A DNA stretch of 64,000 nt from Halichondria panicea (taxonomy: Eukaryota; Porifera; Demospongiae; Suberitida; Halichondriidae), in assembly GCF_963675165.1 (NCBI RefSeq), contig NC_087377.1:523501-587500 (forward strand), given 5' to 3'. Positions 22,516-35,566 of this stretch are shown piece after piece; position 1 is the stretch's first letter; each line of letters opens with the position of its first letter. The notes under the pieces are model-generated. The model was not told the DNA's origin, made no database searches, and saw only the letters and a program-made list of their open reading frames with translations. A program made the position numbers and the translations under genes.

Positions 22516-23170
22516 TTACTGTGAAGCTAGCTTGGTTAGTTTAGACTCCATCTGTTGGGCAATGTCTCCACGACTAATGACACGAGACTTGAGTGCATGG
22601 ATGAGTGCTCCTAGTGTGGGGGCGGGGGTGGATCCTGTCAACCATTGCTCCAGTAGTTTAGTGAAACAGTCATCACACTCATTCGGACAGTCCCTCTTGA
22701 TGGCCTGTGTGTGTGTGTGTGTGTGTGTGTGGGTGTGTGGGTGTGTGTGTGTGTGGGTGTGTGTGGGTGTGTGTGTGTGTGTGTGGGTGTACATGTGAAC
22801 TACTAATTTCACTACTACAGCTATAGAGTCACTGACACCACAGGCACACAGAGGATTATAGGAATGAGGATAATTATTGCTATAGGCTAATAATAATAAA
22901 TGGGTTTGCACATGCAGGCTAATTATGACAATGAGTGCAGTACTGCTTGCTGGCACATTCCTTAACTGATGATGCCTGACTGTATGAGCACAGGGCTATT
23001 AGTACACAGTCATCTACTGCTATACAGTGTTCAGTACACACACAGCAGACCACTCACATCTAGTGTCCCCTCATTGACACCCAACTGCTCTCCCAGAGGA
23101 TGCCATGTCCCCCTCACCTCCCAGGCAGCTGTCCTCACTACCCTCAAATGATGATCCACACTCAGTCCCT
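22516..23170 (-). CDS. Death-domain protein, last two exons
   Basis: Exon 23058-23170 (acceptor TTCCTTCCAG, donor GAT then GTGAGT) encodes GLSVDHHLRVVRTAAWEV, then TWHPLGEQLGVNEGTLD. Exon 22516-22704 (acceptor inside a CA run) continues in the same phase with AIKRDCPNECDDCFTKLLEQ, a W, and ends LTKLASQ then stop. Together they form a full Death domain of about 90 residues with the expected W..LG.LG core of helix 2 and the late SRGDIAQQM helix. The intron contains the GT microsatellite 22704-22792. Upstream exons were not found. It lies tail-on to the GTPase-Death gene, on the same strand, and has no counterpart at the matching place in the sister locus. Confidence 0.7.
22704..22792. repeat. 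GT microsatellite
   Basis: A TGTG run with GGG interruptions abuts the exon acceptor at 22704, so it supplies the intron's CA-rich 3' end on the minus strand. Confidence 0.95.
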
Positions 23171-23376
23171 CTGGAAGGAACACACAATCATGACAACAAC
23201 ATAACACTGTCATTATATTCCTAAGCAATGCCTACTAACTAAAACACACATTACTGAAGGACACTCTGTATTGTACTGATAAGATCAGCTATAGAGGGAG
23301 TGGGAATCACTACTAAGCTGATTGAAACATGTCAACAACGTGTACTTTCTGAAAGGACTTAATATTCCTAAGCAAA

Positions 23377-23480
23377 CCTACTCACCCTAGCATTGTCCAG
23401 CTCCCTCTGCAGACTAGCCACCATATCCACTAATACTGGACTGTGTGCTCCTCCAGCTCATGCCTGCAGACACTACTCTA
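23377..23480 (-). pseudogene. Decayed coding fragment (copy 1)
   Basis: It reads HELEEH, then after a frame change PVLVDMVASLQRELDNAR up to a donor-like GTGAGT. The frame break is shared with the sister copy at 59245-59325, so it predates the duplication or marks a mis-set exon border. No family was assigned. Confidence 0.3.
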
Positions 23481-23724
23481 GCTCTAGCTCTCTCTCTGAC
23501 CATGAGGAGGCCACGTGGTTAACAAGAAGCTGCAACTGAAGTGATCCGTACCCAACAAGAATGGTAAAGGGTCACTAAACTAGAAAGCTGGAAATGAAAT
23601 TTTATAAAAATAGAAGGTGGTATAATCAAACACAGAACACAGAGCATTATAATAGTCAGTACTTATAGTCAACACAGAGGTAGTTCTTTACTTGACATTC
23701 TTGCATGCTTCTTTACTTGACATC

Positions 23725-23730
23725 TTTATT
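23725..23730 (-). terminator. Polyadenylation signal AATAAA
   Basis: It lies on the minus strand about 240 nt beyond the stop of the GTPase-Death gene and is conserved at 59587-59592 in the paralogue. It overlaps a possible alternative terminal exon (acceptor CATACAG, then ILELLERDE and TAA, where the stop lies inside the signal). Confidence 0.55.
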
Positions 23731-23971
23731 CGTCCCTTTCAAGCAACTCCAGTATCTGTATGAAAGCATGAGCACAATAAACTAGAGCCTTATAAGCAAA
23801 ACATTGTGTGCAATGAAAATAGGGATCAGTAATAATTATTTGTATGAAAACATGAGTGCATGATACATGATTTAGGAGCCCTCAGGGCTAGTAGAACCAT
23901 CAAGTACTTAGAATGCTGTATACTATTATTGCATGGCACTACTGACGAGCAAGTTCACAAAGGTATAATGG

Positions 23972-24336
23972 TCAAAGTGATGATTCACTAGGTAACTCAC
24001 TGGTATGCTCCACACAGGCCTTGTGAATGCTGCGAACTGCCTCTCCGTCCTCAATCTCTGTGGCAATCTCCACTAATCGACCGTAAGTAGCTGACGATTT
24101 CGATGGATACATTTCAACAATACTTTTACTCTTCCATTTCTTCAGAGCAGTGTAAAATCTCCCAGGGATATTATCAACCATGGAAGGACTCTGATCGATA
24201 GCGTATATCTCAGCGTCACTGAGGCCCAGCCTGTGCTTGTATTTGTGGTAGCCAGCAATCTCGATAGACAACTGGAGAAGAGCTTCATCCGAGCACTCAC
24301 TACTCAACTGAGCTGCAGTCGCTGTCGTCTCATGAA
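23972..24336 (-). CDS. Terminal Death-domain exon of the multidomain gene
   Basis: The 365-nt exon (acceptor CATCTGTACAG) encodes 120 residues ending SELPSESSL. The Death-fold pattern is visible in [42 protein letters not shown] and [13 protein letters not shown]. It lacks the usual W in helix 2. The exon in the same place in the paralogue is also 365 nt but aligns poorly, while the preceding exon and the DNA further downstream align well. A donor-like GTGAGT inside the last codons could allow an alternative 3' end. Confidence 0.72.
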
Positions 24337-27300
24337 CTGTACAGATGAAACGTACATTGTTAAGTGACATCACTTCCTATTAGAACTGTATACAGATGTA
24401 ATGTTGACCTAATTCACAATACAAACCAATGCACAGTATCTGCTACCTGACTGAGTGGTTGTGTGTGGAGTGGCAATATAACAGTCAGGCACTAGAGTAC
24501 CACTTCATTACACAATGTTAGGATCAAGCTACTCTTAGACCTAGGAGCTAACATTATTGTCTGAAGCTGGTTTATATTCTGAACACCTTTTACTTGTGTA
24601 ATAAAAAGTGTATAGTAAATGGAATTGGGCAGTTGTAAGAGTTCTGTTGTCACAATGGGGCAGAAGAAATAAACACTGTGTACACAGGTTACATGCATGT
24701 AAAGTTTTGTGTAAGTATAGATGATAAAAGTAATGGGAGTAATTGAGATCTTACCTTCCAGTTTATTACAAGCAGAGAGCCAATCTTTGTGACCGTCTTC
24801 TAGCTGATACGTCTTCTTGAATAGAGTACACCTCATAACATCGTCCTCAGCCAGCACACGAGCTGGGTGGTGGGGCACTTGGGGACTTGGACTAGAGATA
24901 GATTGAGATATGCAGGGACACAAAAACGCAACTTCAGGATCCTCATACGTGTATTTCAGGGCTTTGTAAGCAGATCGAAGACCAGAGTGAATATTTTCAA
25001 ATATCAACGACAACATTTTTTTTCGATTATTGGTGGAATGAATTTCGAGCATTGAAAACCCGTCAATTAGCGTGATAGTACAGTCTCGCTTTTGATGAAT
25101 CAATTGTACAAAGTTTCTACTCGGCGGGTGATCCTCCATTTCAATTTCCCATTCACATTCTTTAATCAAGTACACTTGTAGACAGCAAAACACTCCACAG
25201 CACTGCCAGTTGCTTTTGAAGTGTAAAACGAGTGGGATTAAATTAGTCGTCAGCAAATCAGCTCGTTTGTCATTGACTTGAGTTGGTGGGAGCAAGGATA
25301 GAAGTGATGGCATATAGAAACGCTTATCTTGCCCTCGTGAGAATAAACGAAATGGGGTGGCTATCAGCAAGTGCTTGAATATTTCAATCAAATCGATGGG
25401 TGCAAAGAGTCCATCGATATAATGCTTTTCAAAATTCTTATCAGATAAAAGTTCAATCGTAATAATTCCTTTATCGGTAAATTTTAACCAGTCTCCTAAC
25501 CCGTGTATTGGAGTATTACTTCCTCGCACGTATGCAGCATACTCGACAAGCTCTGTTACTTTATCGAGAAGCACTTGAGTATCACAGAATACCACATTTG
25601 ATAGAATGGCAGGATAGTAGTGAAAGATGTGATGCTCATGGAAGAATTTCAAAGCTTCACAAAGTGCATCTTCGTGAAAATTATGTAGTGTTTTTGCGAT
25701 TTCTACACATTCGGTCTTGCTTAGAACTTTTCTGTTTTCATCGTTGGAAACCTTCTCGACAATAATTTCCAAAATAAACCACCAAAAAGGGACAAGGATT
25801 TCAATATTCAGCTCTTGAGATAGTTTATGAACATATTCACGAATTGTCTTTGCCACTTCCTTACTGTCAGGATCACAGTGTTTGCAATCTACAGGAAATA
25901 TAATCTCTTTCGTTATACCCAAATTGAAAAACATAGTCAACTTCTTAATGCAGTCTTTCTCCGTAAAATTCAACAACGTTTTATTCTTGTCGGATAATGT
26001 TTCTTTGCATTCAGATTGATGGTCTTTGTGAGTACCAATGCATACCAGCTTGCAGTTTTCACTATGAGATTGAATTGACTGCACGAGATACTTGAAGTTA
26101 TCCAAAACTGAGAGATGTGACTTAAAACCTTTACCAACTGGCTTATTGTCCTTGTAGTATTCAACCAGCGGATGATCGTCCAGGCAGTCAGAGAGACGAA
26201 GAATGTACAAAGCTACAGAAATCTTGGGCATGAAGAGTGGCAGTAGATTATGAAAGTGTGGTTGCCCACCGCTATCGATTATGTAGATCCAATGAGATCC
26301 AAACTTTTCTTGAACAGCAGTACGATCAGCATCAGAAAATCGCTGAATATTCACCATTACATTTGAAACAGTGCTAAGAAATTTACTCTTTTTTCCTTCT
26401 AGCTTACTAGTTAAATTTGCTCCAGCTACTGATGGTTCAGTCGTTCTTAAAGTCGGAGGAGTTGCATCAACTGGCATATCGAATTCATTGCTAGGTTCAT
26501 TGCTAGGTTCAAGTTGCTTCAGAGCAATGCTGACTTCTTGTGGGATAGCAGATGCTTTAGAGTTAGGATCTGAGCTGGTTACATGAGATTTAATAGCATC
26601 AGCAACAATGCGTTGTAGGTCATCACTAGATACTGGTTTCCATGTTCTAGAGGGATCTTCTTGAGCTTCCGTTCTCAGCTTTGTAGTGTCACGAATTTGT
26701 CGAATACATATCCTGTCTGCTGTGCTAGCTAATGGAGTGCTATTTCGATCTACAGGAGGAGGCAGTCCCAGAAGGAGATGTTTAGTGGAGGTTTTACCAG
26801 TGCCAGCCATTCCAAAGAATAAGATATTGGTAGTGTTCACACGGACAAATCCAGCCTTCATGGCTTCATTAAGAGCTTGCTCAGACTTGGAGGATTCATT
26901 GAGGGCTGAAATAAAAGGAATACAGACTGAAACCTGAAACACAGTATATACTCGACTATATGTACCCTTGTGTGAGTCACGTACTTCCCTTGAAAAGGTA
27001 CCCACTACGTATGTACAGTAACAGTACCTTTCTCACAGTTTATATACAAAAACAAGTCATCTGTATACACAGCAGGAGCACATGGATATTCATCATTTCT
27101 TTAATATTAATTTTTCATTTCCCTTGTTAGTATTATGATGATATCAAGTGATGGTTCACAGTCAATAAAGTGATCATGTGCTGTAATACTCATGAATTAA
27201 TGAATCATAAAACAAAGTATACACATGAAGTCCATGCAGCAATCTAACAATGACCACACGATAATTGTATACAACGTACACTTGCTTTACGCTATAATTA

Positions 27301-30300
27301 TAGGCTAGCTAAGAAGTTGCTTCGTTCTCAGATTCTTTGTGTCCTGATATTGCTGATTCAGTCACAGTTTCACCCGTTTTTATGATCGTACAACAAATTT
27401 ATGAATAAAACAAATTATAGTTTTTCTGTTGTGCAAAAACAGCAGCGCTATATAATACAAACAGTACATGCAGGAACTTTATTCTGACAGCTACTGTATG
27501 TATGTTATTACTCATGCAAGAGGCTAACACAACTAGAGCTAGCATGCTGACACTTTTGAGAATGGAATTGTATGAGAACATGCATTATGGACTAAGTCAG
27601 CAAAGAAGACTGGAGTCTTGGATATAATTATGGCTCTTCTGGGGCTATAGGATCAGGATAAGCAAAGAAGCAACAATCACAATTATAATTATAATTTTAG
27701 CTTTCTACTTTAGTGTCCATCTGGTACAGGATCCCTTCAACTGTAAACACGTACCTCGATTAAAAGACGCGTGTAGCTAGCTTGCCATGCAGCCAACGAT
27801 GGAAGTTCCGTTTTTGCTTGCTTATATTCAACAACAAAGCTTTAACGCCTTAACACAACTTGTTGTGTCAAGACTATCCATGCTGTTGACGCAGTGCCAT
27901 GAAGCCTACTATATACATGACTATACAATGATTGATTATGCATAAATATAATATACATGCAATGCAATATTCAACACAGACGACATATAACTTCAATACA
28001 GCAACCCTAACCCGCACTATTATTATAAGAAGGTGAATGACATAAATAATCCAATATATCAGGACTTGGGCACTACAAATGATACAGAAAACCACTCGTA
28101 GTACAGTGTGTGTGCGTGTGCGTGCGATGTCAAGTTCTGACCTGGTTCTGGTGGAGGCTCGGCTGGTACCGGGATGAATTCTATAAAGTTACTTGGGAAG
28201 ACCCCCTCCTTATTGTTGAGCCTCCCTCTAAACCATCCCTCCTCCTCTTCTGCTATCACCTCAACGATCTACACAACAAATCAGAATACTCATTTATCAT
28301 CAAATGTACAATTCATTTTATATGTAAAACCTCGGACTTCCTAATAAGATATGAGCAGTTACTCTGCCTAACGCTCTATGATGGTACAGTGCACATAACA
28401 AAGGAAAGCACATGACTCTATAGTGTATAAGAGAATACTCTGCATGACAATAGACTGGTTTACACAGTTAATAAACATCAACAGCCCTGCACAGAACAGT
28501 CAAGTTTTAATTACCTGTCCAGGTTCAAGAGAAAGCTCGTCAGGACTTTCTGCAACATAGCTGTATGCCACCTTAGCACGTCGGCTCTTTATAGCTCCTC
28601 CACCATCTGAAATCATGCAAACACGCACATGTAACGTTAGCATAGTTAACACACAAACATCAGGATATTTTCTTTGTAGTTCTAACTAACTAACAAAGTC
28701 TGTTAAGTACCTCGCACAACCGGTGGCTCTGATGGTGGTTGTGCTGGAGGTGGGATCTCGGCTGGTCTCATTTTGACAAAATTTACAGGGAAGAGCCCTC
28801 TTTCTCCATTCAAAGTTCCTTCACACCAGCCTTCATCAACCTGTGTGTGTGAGTGGGTGGGCTTGTATTGATCCTGTAATGTTAATTATGTATAATTATG
28901 GGTGAAACAGAAAAATGAAAGTCTAGGTGCACAGAGCTCCCTCTGAAACTAGAACCAACACCCTTCCAGAGGGGTTATTGCTCCAAGTATACAGACTCCC
29001 CCACACAGGGAGATACCAGCCTGACCACAATACCATTTACAAGACACACTACACACAAAACTAAACACTGTCACAATAGAGAAGCCTGGATCCCTAAACA
29101 GTGAAGCAACACACACAACTCACTGTCACAACATCTTGAATGACATCCCCCACCATCAAAGACAGCTCATCATCTTGAGTTTTCTCATAAACAAAAAGAA
29201 CTTCTGCCGCTGTTTGGAAAAACAACACTTAATGTGTATCAGGAAGAACAACATAATTATACAACACAAACAAATTCAATGATTTTCTGATTTTTTTGAG
29301 AGGCTTATAGAAGGAGCTCTTTCAGATCGCTTGCTCAAATCTCAAATTTAAAACGGGCCATAATTTCTCTTTCAGAAAAATACCATGGGCTACTGTATAG
29401 CGGGTATATTTCGAGGGTATAAATGTTCGCAGTTTTCGCCTGTATACCGGGAAATTTTATACCCATGAAAATTTATGAATAGTACTATTAGTAGGCGTGT
29501 TCAGTATTATTGACCACACCTATCGACAATAAGAGGAAAGAAAAAAGGAATCAAGAGACAAGGACGCCGGTATAGGCCTGATTGTTTTGTACTGGTGCAT
29601 GCATGCATGGTATCCCCTGATCATGGCCTGCACAGCAAACGTTCTGCTAGAGGTGGGAGACATATAGTGCCTCACCGATTCTATTATTTTATACAGGCAT
29701 TCGAGGCTACAGTAGACTCGCTATTCCGGCTCTCTGAAGTACGGCCACCTCAATATACCGGCCATTTGGCTTGGCACGGAATGCTAGCTATATGTTTACT
29801 GCACAAAACTCACCATGAAGTACGGCCACTCGCTATTCCGTTTACCGGCCAGTGCTGTCTGTCCCCAAACAAGGTTTTCACTGTAATTTTATACGTATAT
29901 TACGGCCGGATATGACGTTTTGGGTGTGGTTTAGCAAATAAATAAAATTGGATTACACTTAAATAGAGAACAGAATGATTCATTATCCTACATTATCCTC
30001 GAGACAAGAACCGCAAAAGTAGTCATTAGATTCGAGGTAAGGTCGTTTTTAAGCCGCGGCTATTTCCTGAGCTGCAGCCACCTCGCTATTCCGGCCAAGC
30101 TGCATAGTCCCAAAGGTGACCGGATTAACGAGAGTCTACTGTATTACCGCTAAGGGTGTGGAGGTACAGCTGCATGTTGATGTGCGCAAGCGCCAGAAGG
30201 CTGGAACTCAGACCACGAAAATAAAATCCGCGAAATCCTTCGTAGAGGTCCACCCGCGAAAATTTATATCGTCGAAATAATACCTGCTATATGGTACATA

Positions 30301-33300
30301 GCTTTGAAAAAAAACGTTTGCTACTGCCTAATGAAAGGCAGTAGGGCTGCTACCTAATGAAAGGCAGTATAGGGCAGGAGATGCTCAAGTGATACTGGGA
30401 TATACCCAGAGGAATGCAAGCAGGTACTAGGTGAGGGATGGAGGAGATACTCAAGTGGACCCAGAGGAGGGCATGACGGCAAGCAGGTACTAGGTGAGGG
30501 GTGGAGGAGATGCTCAAGTGATACTGGGAGACCCAGGGGAGAGGGTGCATGGAAAAGAAGGAAACGGAAAACGGAAACGGAAGGCGGAAAGCGGAAACGG
30601 AAACGGAAATATCTCAGCTGTGTAAAGTTAACAACCATTACCATTCTGTGTTTTTTGCAGTAGTGAAAGTTGATAGCAGAAGATGTATTTGTAAAGGGGT
30701 GCTGTGGGGAAGCCTATCCATCTAGCTATATATGACATTCAAGGAGCAACTAGGTAAGGTAGCTTGAGACAACGTCAAGGGGGTGCTTCATTCAGTGCTT
30801 TTATGCCTTCATGTTCACTTCACTCTCATCAGTTTAATTACCATTCTGTGTTTTAAATTAAATATAATTATAAATCAATAAATAAACATGAGAGGTGAAC
30901 ATGAAGCAAGTGAAGTAAAAACCGAAAACCGGACAAGTACAAGGCTACCATGCAGTACTGTTTAGATGGCTAGGTTCAGCCATTGCAGCTGTATCTCAGG
31001 GTCTTACTCTCCAACATAATTACACTCTTGTGTAAGGTTCAGCCATCAAGTTGCCATGCAATGTTGCAGCACAGTCCATGTTTTGCAAGGGTCTTACTTC
31101 TCCATACAATCTTGCCTGATGTCATCTGTTACTTGCGAAAGCTGGATGTATTCAGTTCTCAGATTCTGGCCTCCTATTGCTTTTCCATGTACTCAACCGG
31201 CTTTCATATCAGTCAAACAGGTTCACTTCATTCACTCTAATCGACCAGGGGCGTAGGAAGCATGCTCTGGAGCACCCCCTTGTCTCAAGCTACCTTAATC
31301 TTATCGCTCCTTGAAGCTCCTTGAAGCTAGATAGATTAGATAGGCTTCCTACAACTCAGCTCTCTACTATCCATATTCATATTCATGTCAAAAAAAACAC
31401 AGAATGGTAATGGTCGTTAACTTTACACAGCTGAAATATTTCCGTTTTCCGTTTCCGTTTTCCGTTTCCGCCTTCCGTTTCCGCTATCCGCTTTCCGTTC
31501 TCCGTTTCCTTCTTTTCCATGCACCCCAGGGGAGAGCATGACTGCAAGCAGGTACTAGGTGAGGGGTGGAGGAGATGCTCAAGTGATACTGGGAGACTGC
31601 CACCATCACAATAGGAGAGAGGAAGAGATCGCACATGCACTGGATACTTTTCAATAATAATTATAATTATTTCCATTTCACTTGTTATAATACATGATGA
31701 TATCAAAGTGATGATTCACAGTCAATAAAGTGATCACGTGCTGTAATACTCAATTTCTTGATTTAGTCTGACAATGACATGATATTAAAATGAAATTAAG
31801 TATAACGAAGTGAGCATTCCATGATAGTAATAAACTATCTGCATATGATACTACAATGACAAGGTTAGCTGCCAAGTTGCTTCATTATCAGATTCTTTGT
31901 GTCCTGTTAATTGTTACTGACTCAGCAACACTTTCAACCGTTTTAAAATTGTACAACAAATCGTGATTATGGTGCGTATACGAATAAAACATGTGCGTTC
32001 AATTCCAGTTGACAAGACATTTTCTGTTTGCGTAAAAACGACAACGTGACGTGCCATGTAAATGGTACAGGAACATTATTCTGACGGCTACTGTATGTTA
32101 TTACTCATGCACGAGGGATGTACTGCTAATACAACTATAGAGCACGAGAACAAGAGTTGTATTAGCAGTACATCACAAGGGCATTACGTTATAATCAACT
32201 TAATGCTGATAGTGCGTAATAGTGTTGCATGCGTCATATACTGGGTTCCAAGTAGCAACCAATGACATTTGAGCATCTATGCAGCATAACAGGTTGTCAC
32301 GAAGCAACAAATTCACAACAGAGGCAGCACTAACCCTCAGGAATTCATACCACAAAATACCACAAATAAGTCAAATGTGAGAGCAATGTCATCAATAGGG
32401 AGGTGGGTGGTGCTTTAAGGTTACGCTAAAATACCACTACTTACTACCCGACAGCAGTGCTATTCACAACGGAGGCAGCACTAACTCACAAAACAGGTAA
32501 AAGTGAATTCATGCAATGCAATCAATAGGGAGGTGGGTGGTGCTTTAGCTATCCTCGTCCCCACGTCCACTTCACCTCCAAGGAAGAGGGTCTGGTATCA
32601 GTATAATGGACTGAAAAGCTGACACTAGCCTCCATCGATGGACGGACCACGCCCATATAACACTAACGTAGGCTCTATTAAGAGAGCTGTGAAGAGCAGC
32701 TGTAACAAACCTAACCTCTGTCTCAAGCTAGCTAGCTATATAATTATAGCGTATAAAGAGAAGTGGGCTATATGTACTGGGCAACATCTAAACAAGAGGC
32801 CGTATCAAATAAATTGCTATGGCCTCGGGGTAGGAAATGATTGACTTGCTAAAAGGATTCTAAAAGTTCAAAGTTAAAAACAACAACACGTGGTAGACAG
32901 ACGTGGTAGACAGTACATTTGATGCTGGTGGCAGCTCTTTTATCACCCTGGCTACTAAAAATATCTTCGCTCTATTGCAGGGACACTATTGCTATGCAAG
33001 AGTCTAAACTGAGACTAAAGATTCTACTCCAAGGAGGCAAAAAAACTAGCCATAAACTCGAATATTTGCACTAGTTAAAATCTAATTAACAAAAAGTGGT
33101 TAAGAGCCATAGTAAGCATCGAGGCATGAAGAATAAGCACAATAAAATAATGTATTCGTAAACCCTAACTCCATATATGGGCGTACATGCAGTAAACCCT
33201 TTCAATCACAGGGTCATGAGTATTATTATAGTGTTAACGTGTTTTCAGCATTACACAAAGCGTGTGTGTATAAAGAGAAGAGAGTATGCAACTCACTATG

Positions 33301-34042
33301 TATACTAGGGAACGTTTAAAAGTGTGAGGCTGTATCAATTTACACATGAACGGCAGCTCTAAAAAATAGCTACAGTATGATTTTGACTGAGTCTGAGCAG
33401 CACGCCCACTTCTCTTAATTTAAACGTACCACTGATTGATACTTCATAATATTATTACTCACTTGATGAGGTTAGGTTAGGATCATCCTTTGAAGAAAGT
33501 TGTTCGGAACCATTTGGAGTATCTGAGGTGTACAGTAATAATGAAAGCACAGCGGGTGCTGATGCCTCGGTGGAGGTGTCAAACAACATAACAAATAAAG
33601 CTACTAGCAATAGCTTATACACACATTTATCATTTTTGCAATTTTACTGCGGGCAGAATATAGGGAAACTCAAAGAGTGGGTAATGATCGACCATGATTG
33701 TTGTTAAAAACGATCGATGCTATATAAAATTATAGTGGCAGAGCCTTGCAGCTCTCTTCTCACTCTTGCAGCTACCAATAGCTAGCGTTCTAGTGCAGAG
33801 CTAACTACTAAGTAGAGTAGCAACACTCCATGGACAACTTTGGCTACATGCTCTTCTGAAAAGGCATTCCAAGTAAGCTAAACTAGGCATAACTCGAGAA
33901 CCAAGCATTATTTTTAAAATCCACGAATTAAAATCCAAGTAAACATGACTAGAAGCCTATAGAAACTCTTACTTGCACTTCATTGATCCTAGAGCAGCTG
34001 TAGCGGTCTACACACACACCCACCCACCCACCCACTCACCCA

Positions 34043-34079
<37 letters not shown>

Positions 34080-34196
34080 ACACACACACACCCACACACA
34101 CACACCCACAAACACACACACCCACAAACACACACACCCACAAACACACACACACCCACCCACCCACTCACCCACACCCACACACACACACACACA

Positions 34197-34242
<46 letters not shown>

Positions 34243-35062
34243 ACAAACACACACACCCACACACACACCCACACACCCACACACCCACAAACACACACCC
34301 ACACACACACACACACACACACACCCACCCACACACCCACGCATGCACACACACACACCCACCCACGCACGAACACACACACACACACACTACTATCTAT
34401 TTATTTTGACTAATACCTTGTGCTAATTTCTAAGAACCAAAATTAGAGGTTAATGATTGTTTTGTGCTTGCCACCTATAGAAAAACCACATAGACCCATC
34501 CCCATTATCAGATACTACCACCACAAAACCTGGCCCAGACAATACAGGCCTGTTCCTAGGCCTTATAAATTAAGCCACCCTCAAGGTCAGATTTAGCTGA
34601 CACAAGCCATGCACAAGCTAAGTTCAAGTATTACAGCAGCCAATATCAAGTCTAAGACAAGTTCTATACTTTATGTCAGCCTTATACCTAAAATGTGAAT
34701 ATAGCTTACAATCAGCATGGCCCCAAGTCAATATTACAATAATTATTCAGTATACTAGTTGTTCTGAATGCAACAGATGAATGGGGAGGGTTGGTGCACC
34801 GTTAAAGACTCTTTAACCCATCATTCTCGACTCTCAAGGTCGGGCATCTGTTTGCTTTTTCTACCTGTATGCATAGTTTTGTGCTGTTTGCTCTTTTGTT
34901 CTCTTTTCCTTTTTTTGTTTTTGCTTTTTGCTTGCCTAACTATAGATAGGATAATACAAGGTCTCAAAGATCCACCACTAAGTTTACTATACCTAAATAT
35001 TAAGACATCAGATGCCAACCTTTTAAAGATTAATTTAAGTGAGCATTCCGTTTGAATACCCT

Positions 35063-35101
<39 letters not shown>

Positions 35102-35500
35102 ACACTCACACACACACACTTGGTGTAGAATGGAATGTGTGTGGGACTTGGATAGCATATCTATTCCACATTCTACCACAGGTATTATTGGGGTCTACAA
35201 AACACGTAATTGTACCACAACCATTTGTCTTACGGAAACATTGAAGGTATCAATGGAACTGGCATAGCTTGCTCTATTGATGTGCAAAATTTGACCTTGA
35301 TACACCATATGAACTCGAATATATGCACTAGCAAACAAGTTTGGCTACGTGCTCTACTGAAAAGGCATTCCAAGTAAGCAAAACTAGGCATAACTCGAGA
35401 ACCAAGCATTATTTTGCAAATTCAAAAATTAAAATCCAAGAAAACATGACTAGAAGACTATAGAAACTCTTACTTGCACACCTAGAGCAGCTGTAGCGAT

Positions 35501-35566
<66 letters not shown>

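Noticed and set aside
24867-26937. Plus-strand frames of 60-90 codons opposite the GTPase exon, also at 60650-62792
   Set aside because: They are shadows of the conserved minus-strand coding sequence. Their conservation in both copies follows from the sense strand.
26906-27005. N-terminal extension of the GTPase frame beginning at a GTG
   Set aside because: The residues lie upstream of a strong acceptor (TTTTATTTCAG) and diverge between the two copies, whereas the similarity of the exon begins at the acceptor. They are intron read-through.
33973-34413. Open frames rich in His-Thr or Cys-Val of 126-146 codons
   Set aside because: These are translations of a CA microsatellite in several frames and both strands, with no sign of a real protein.
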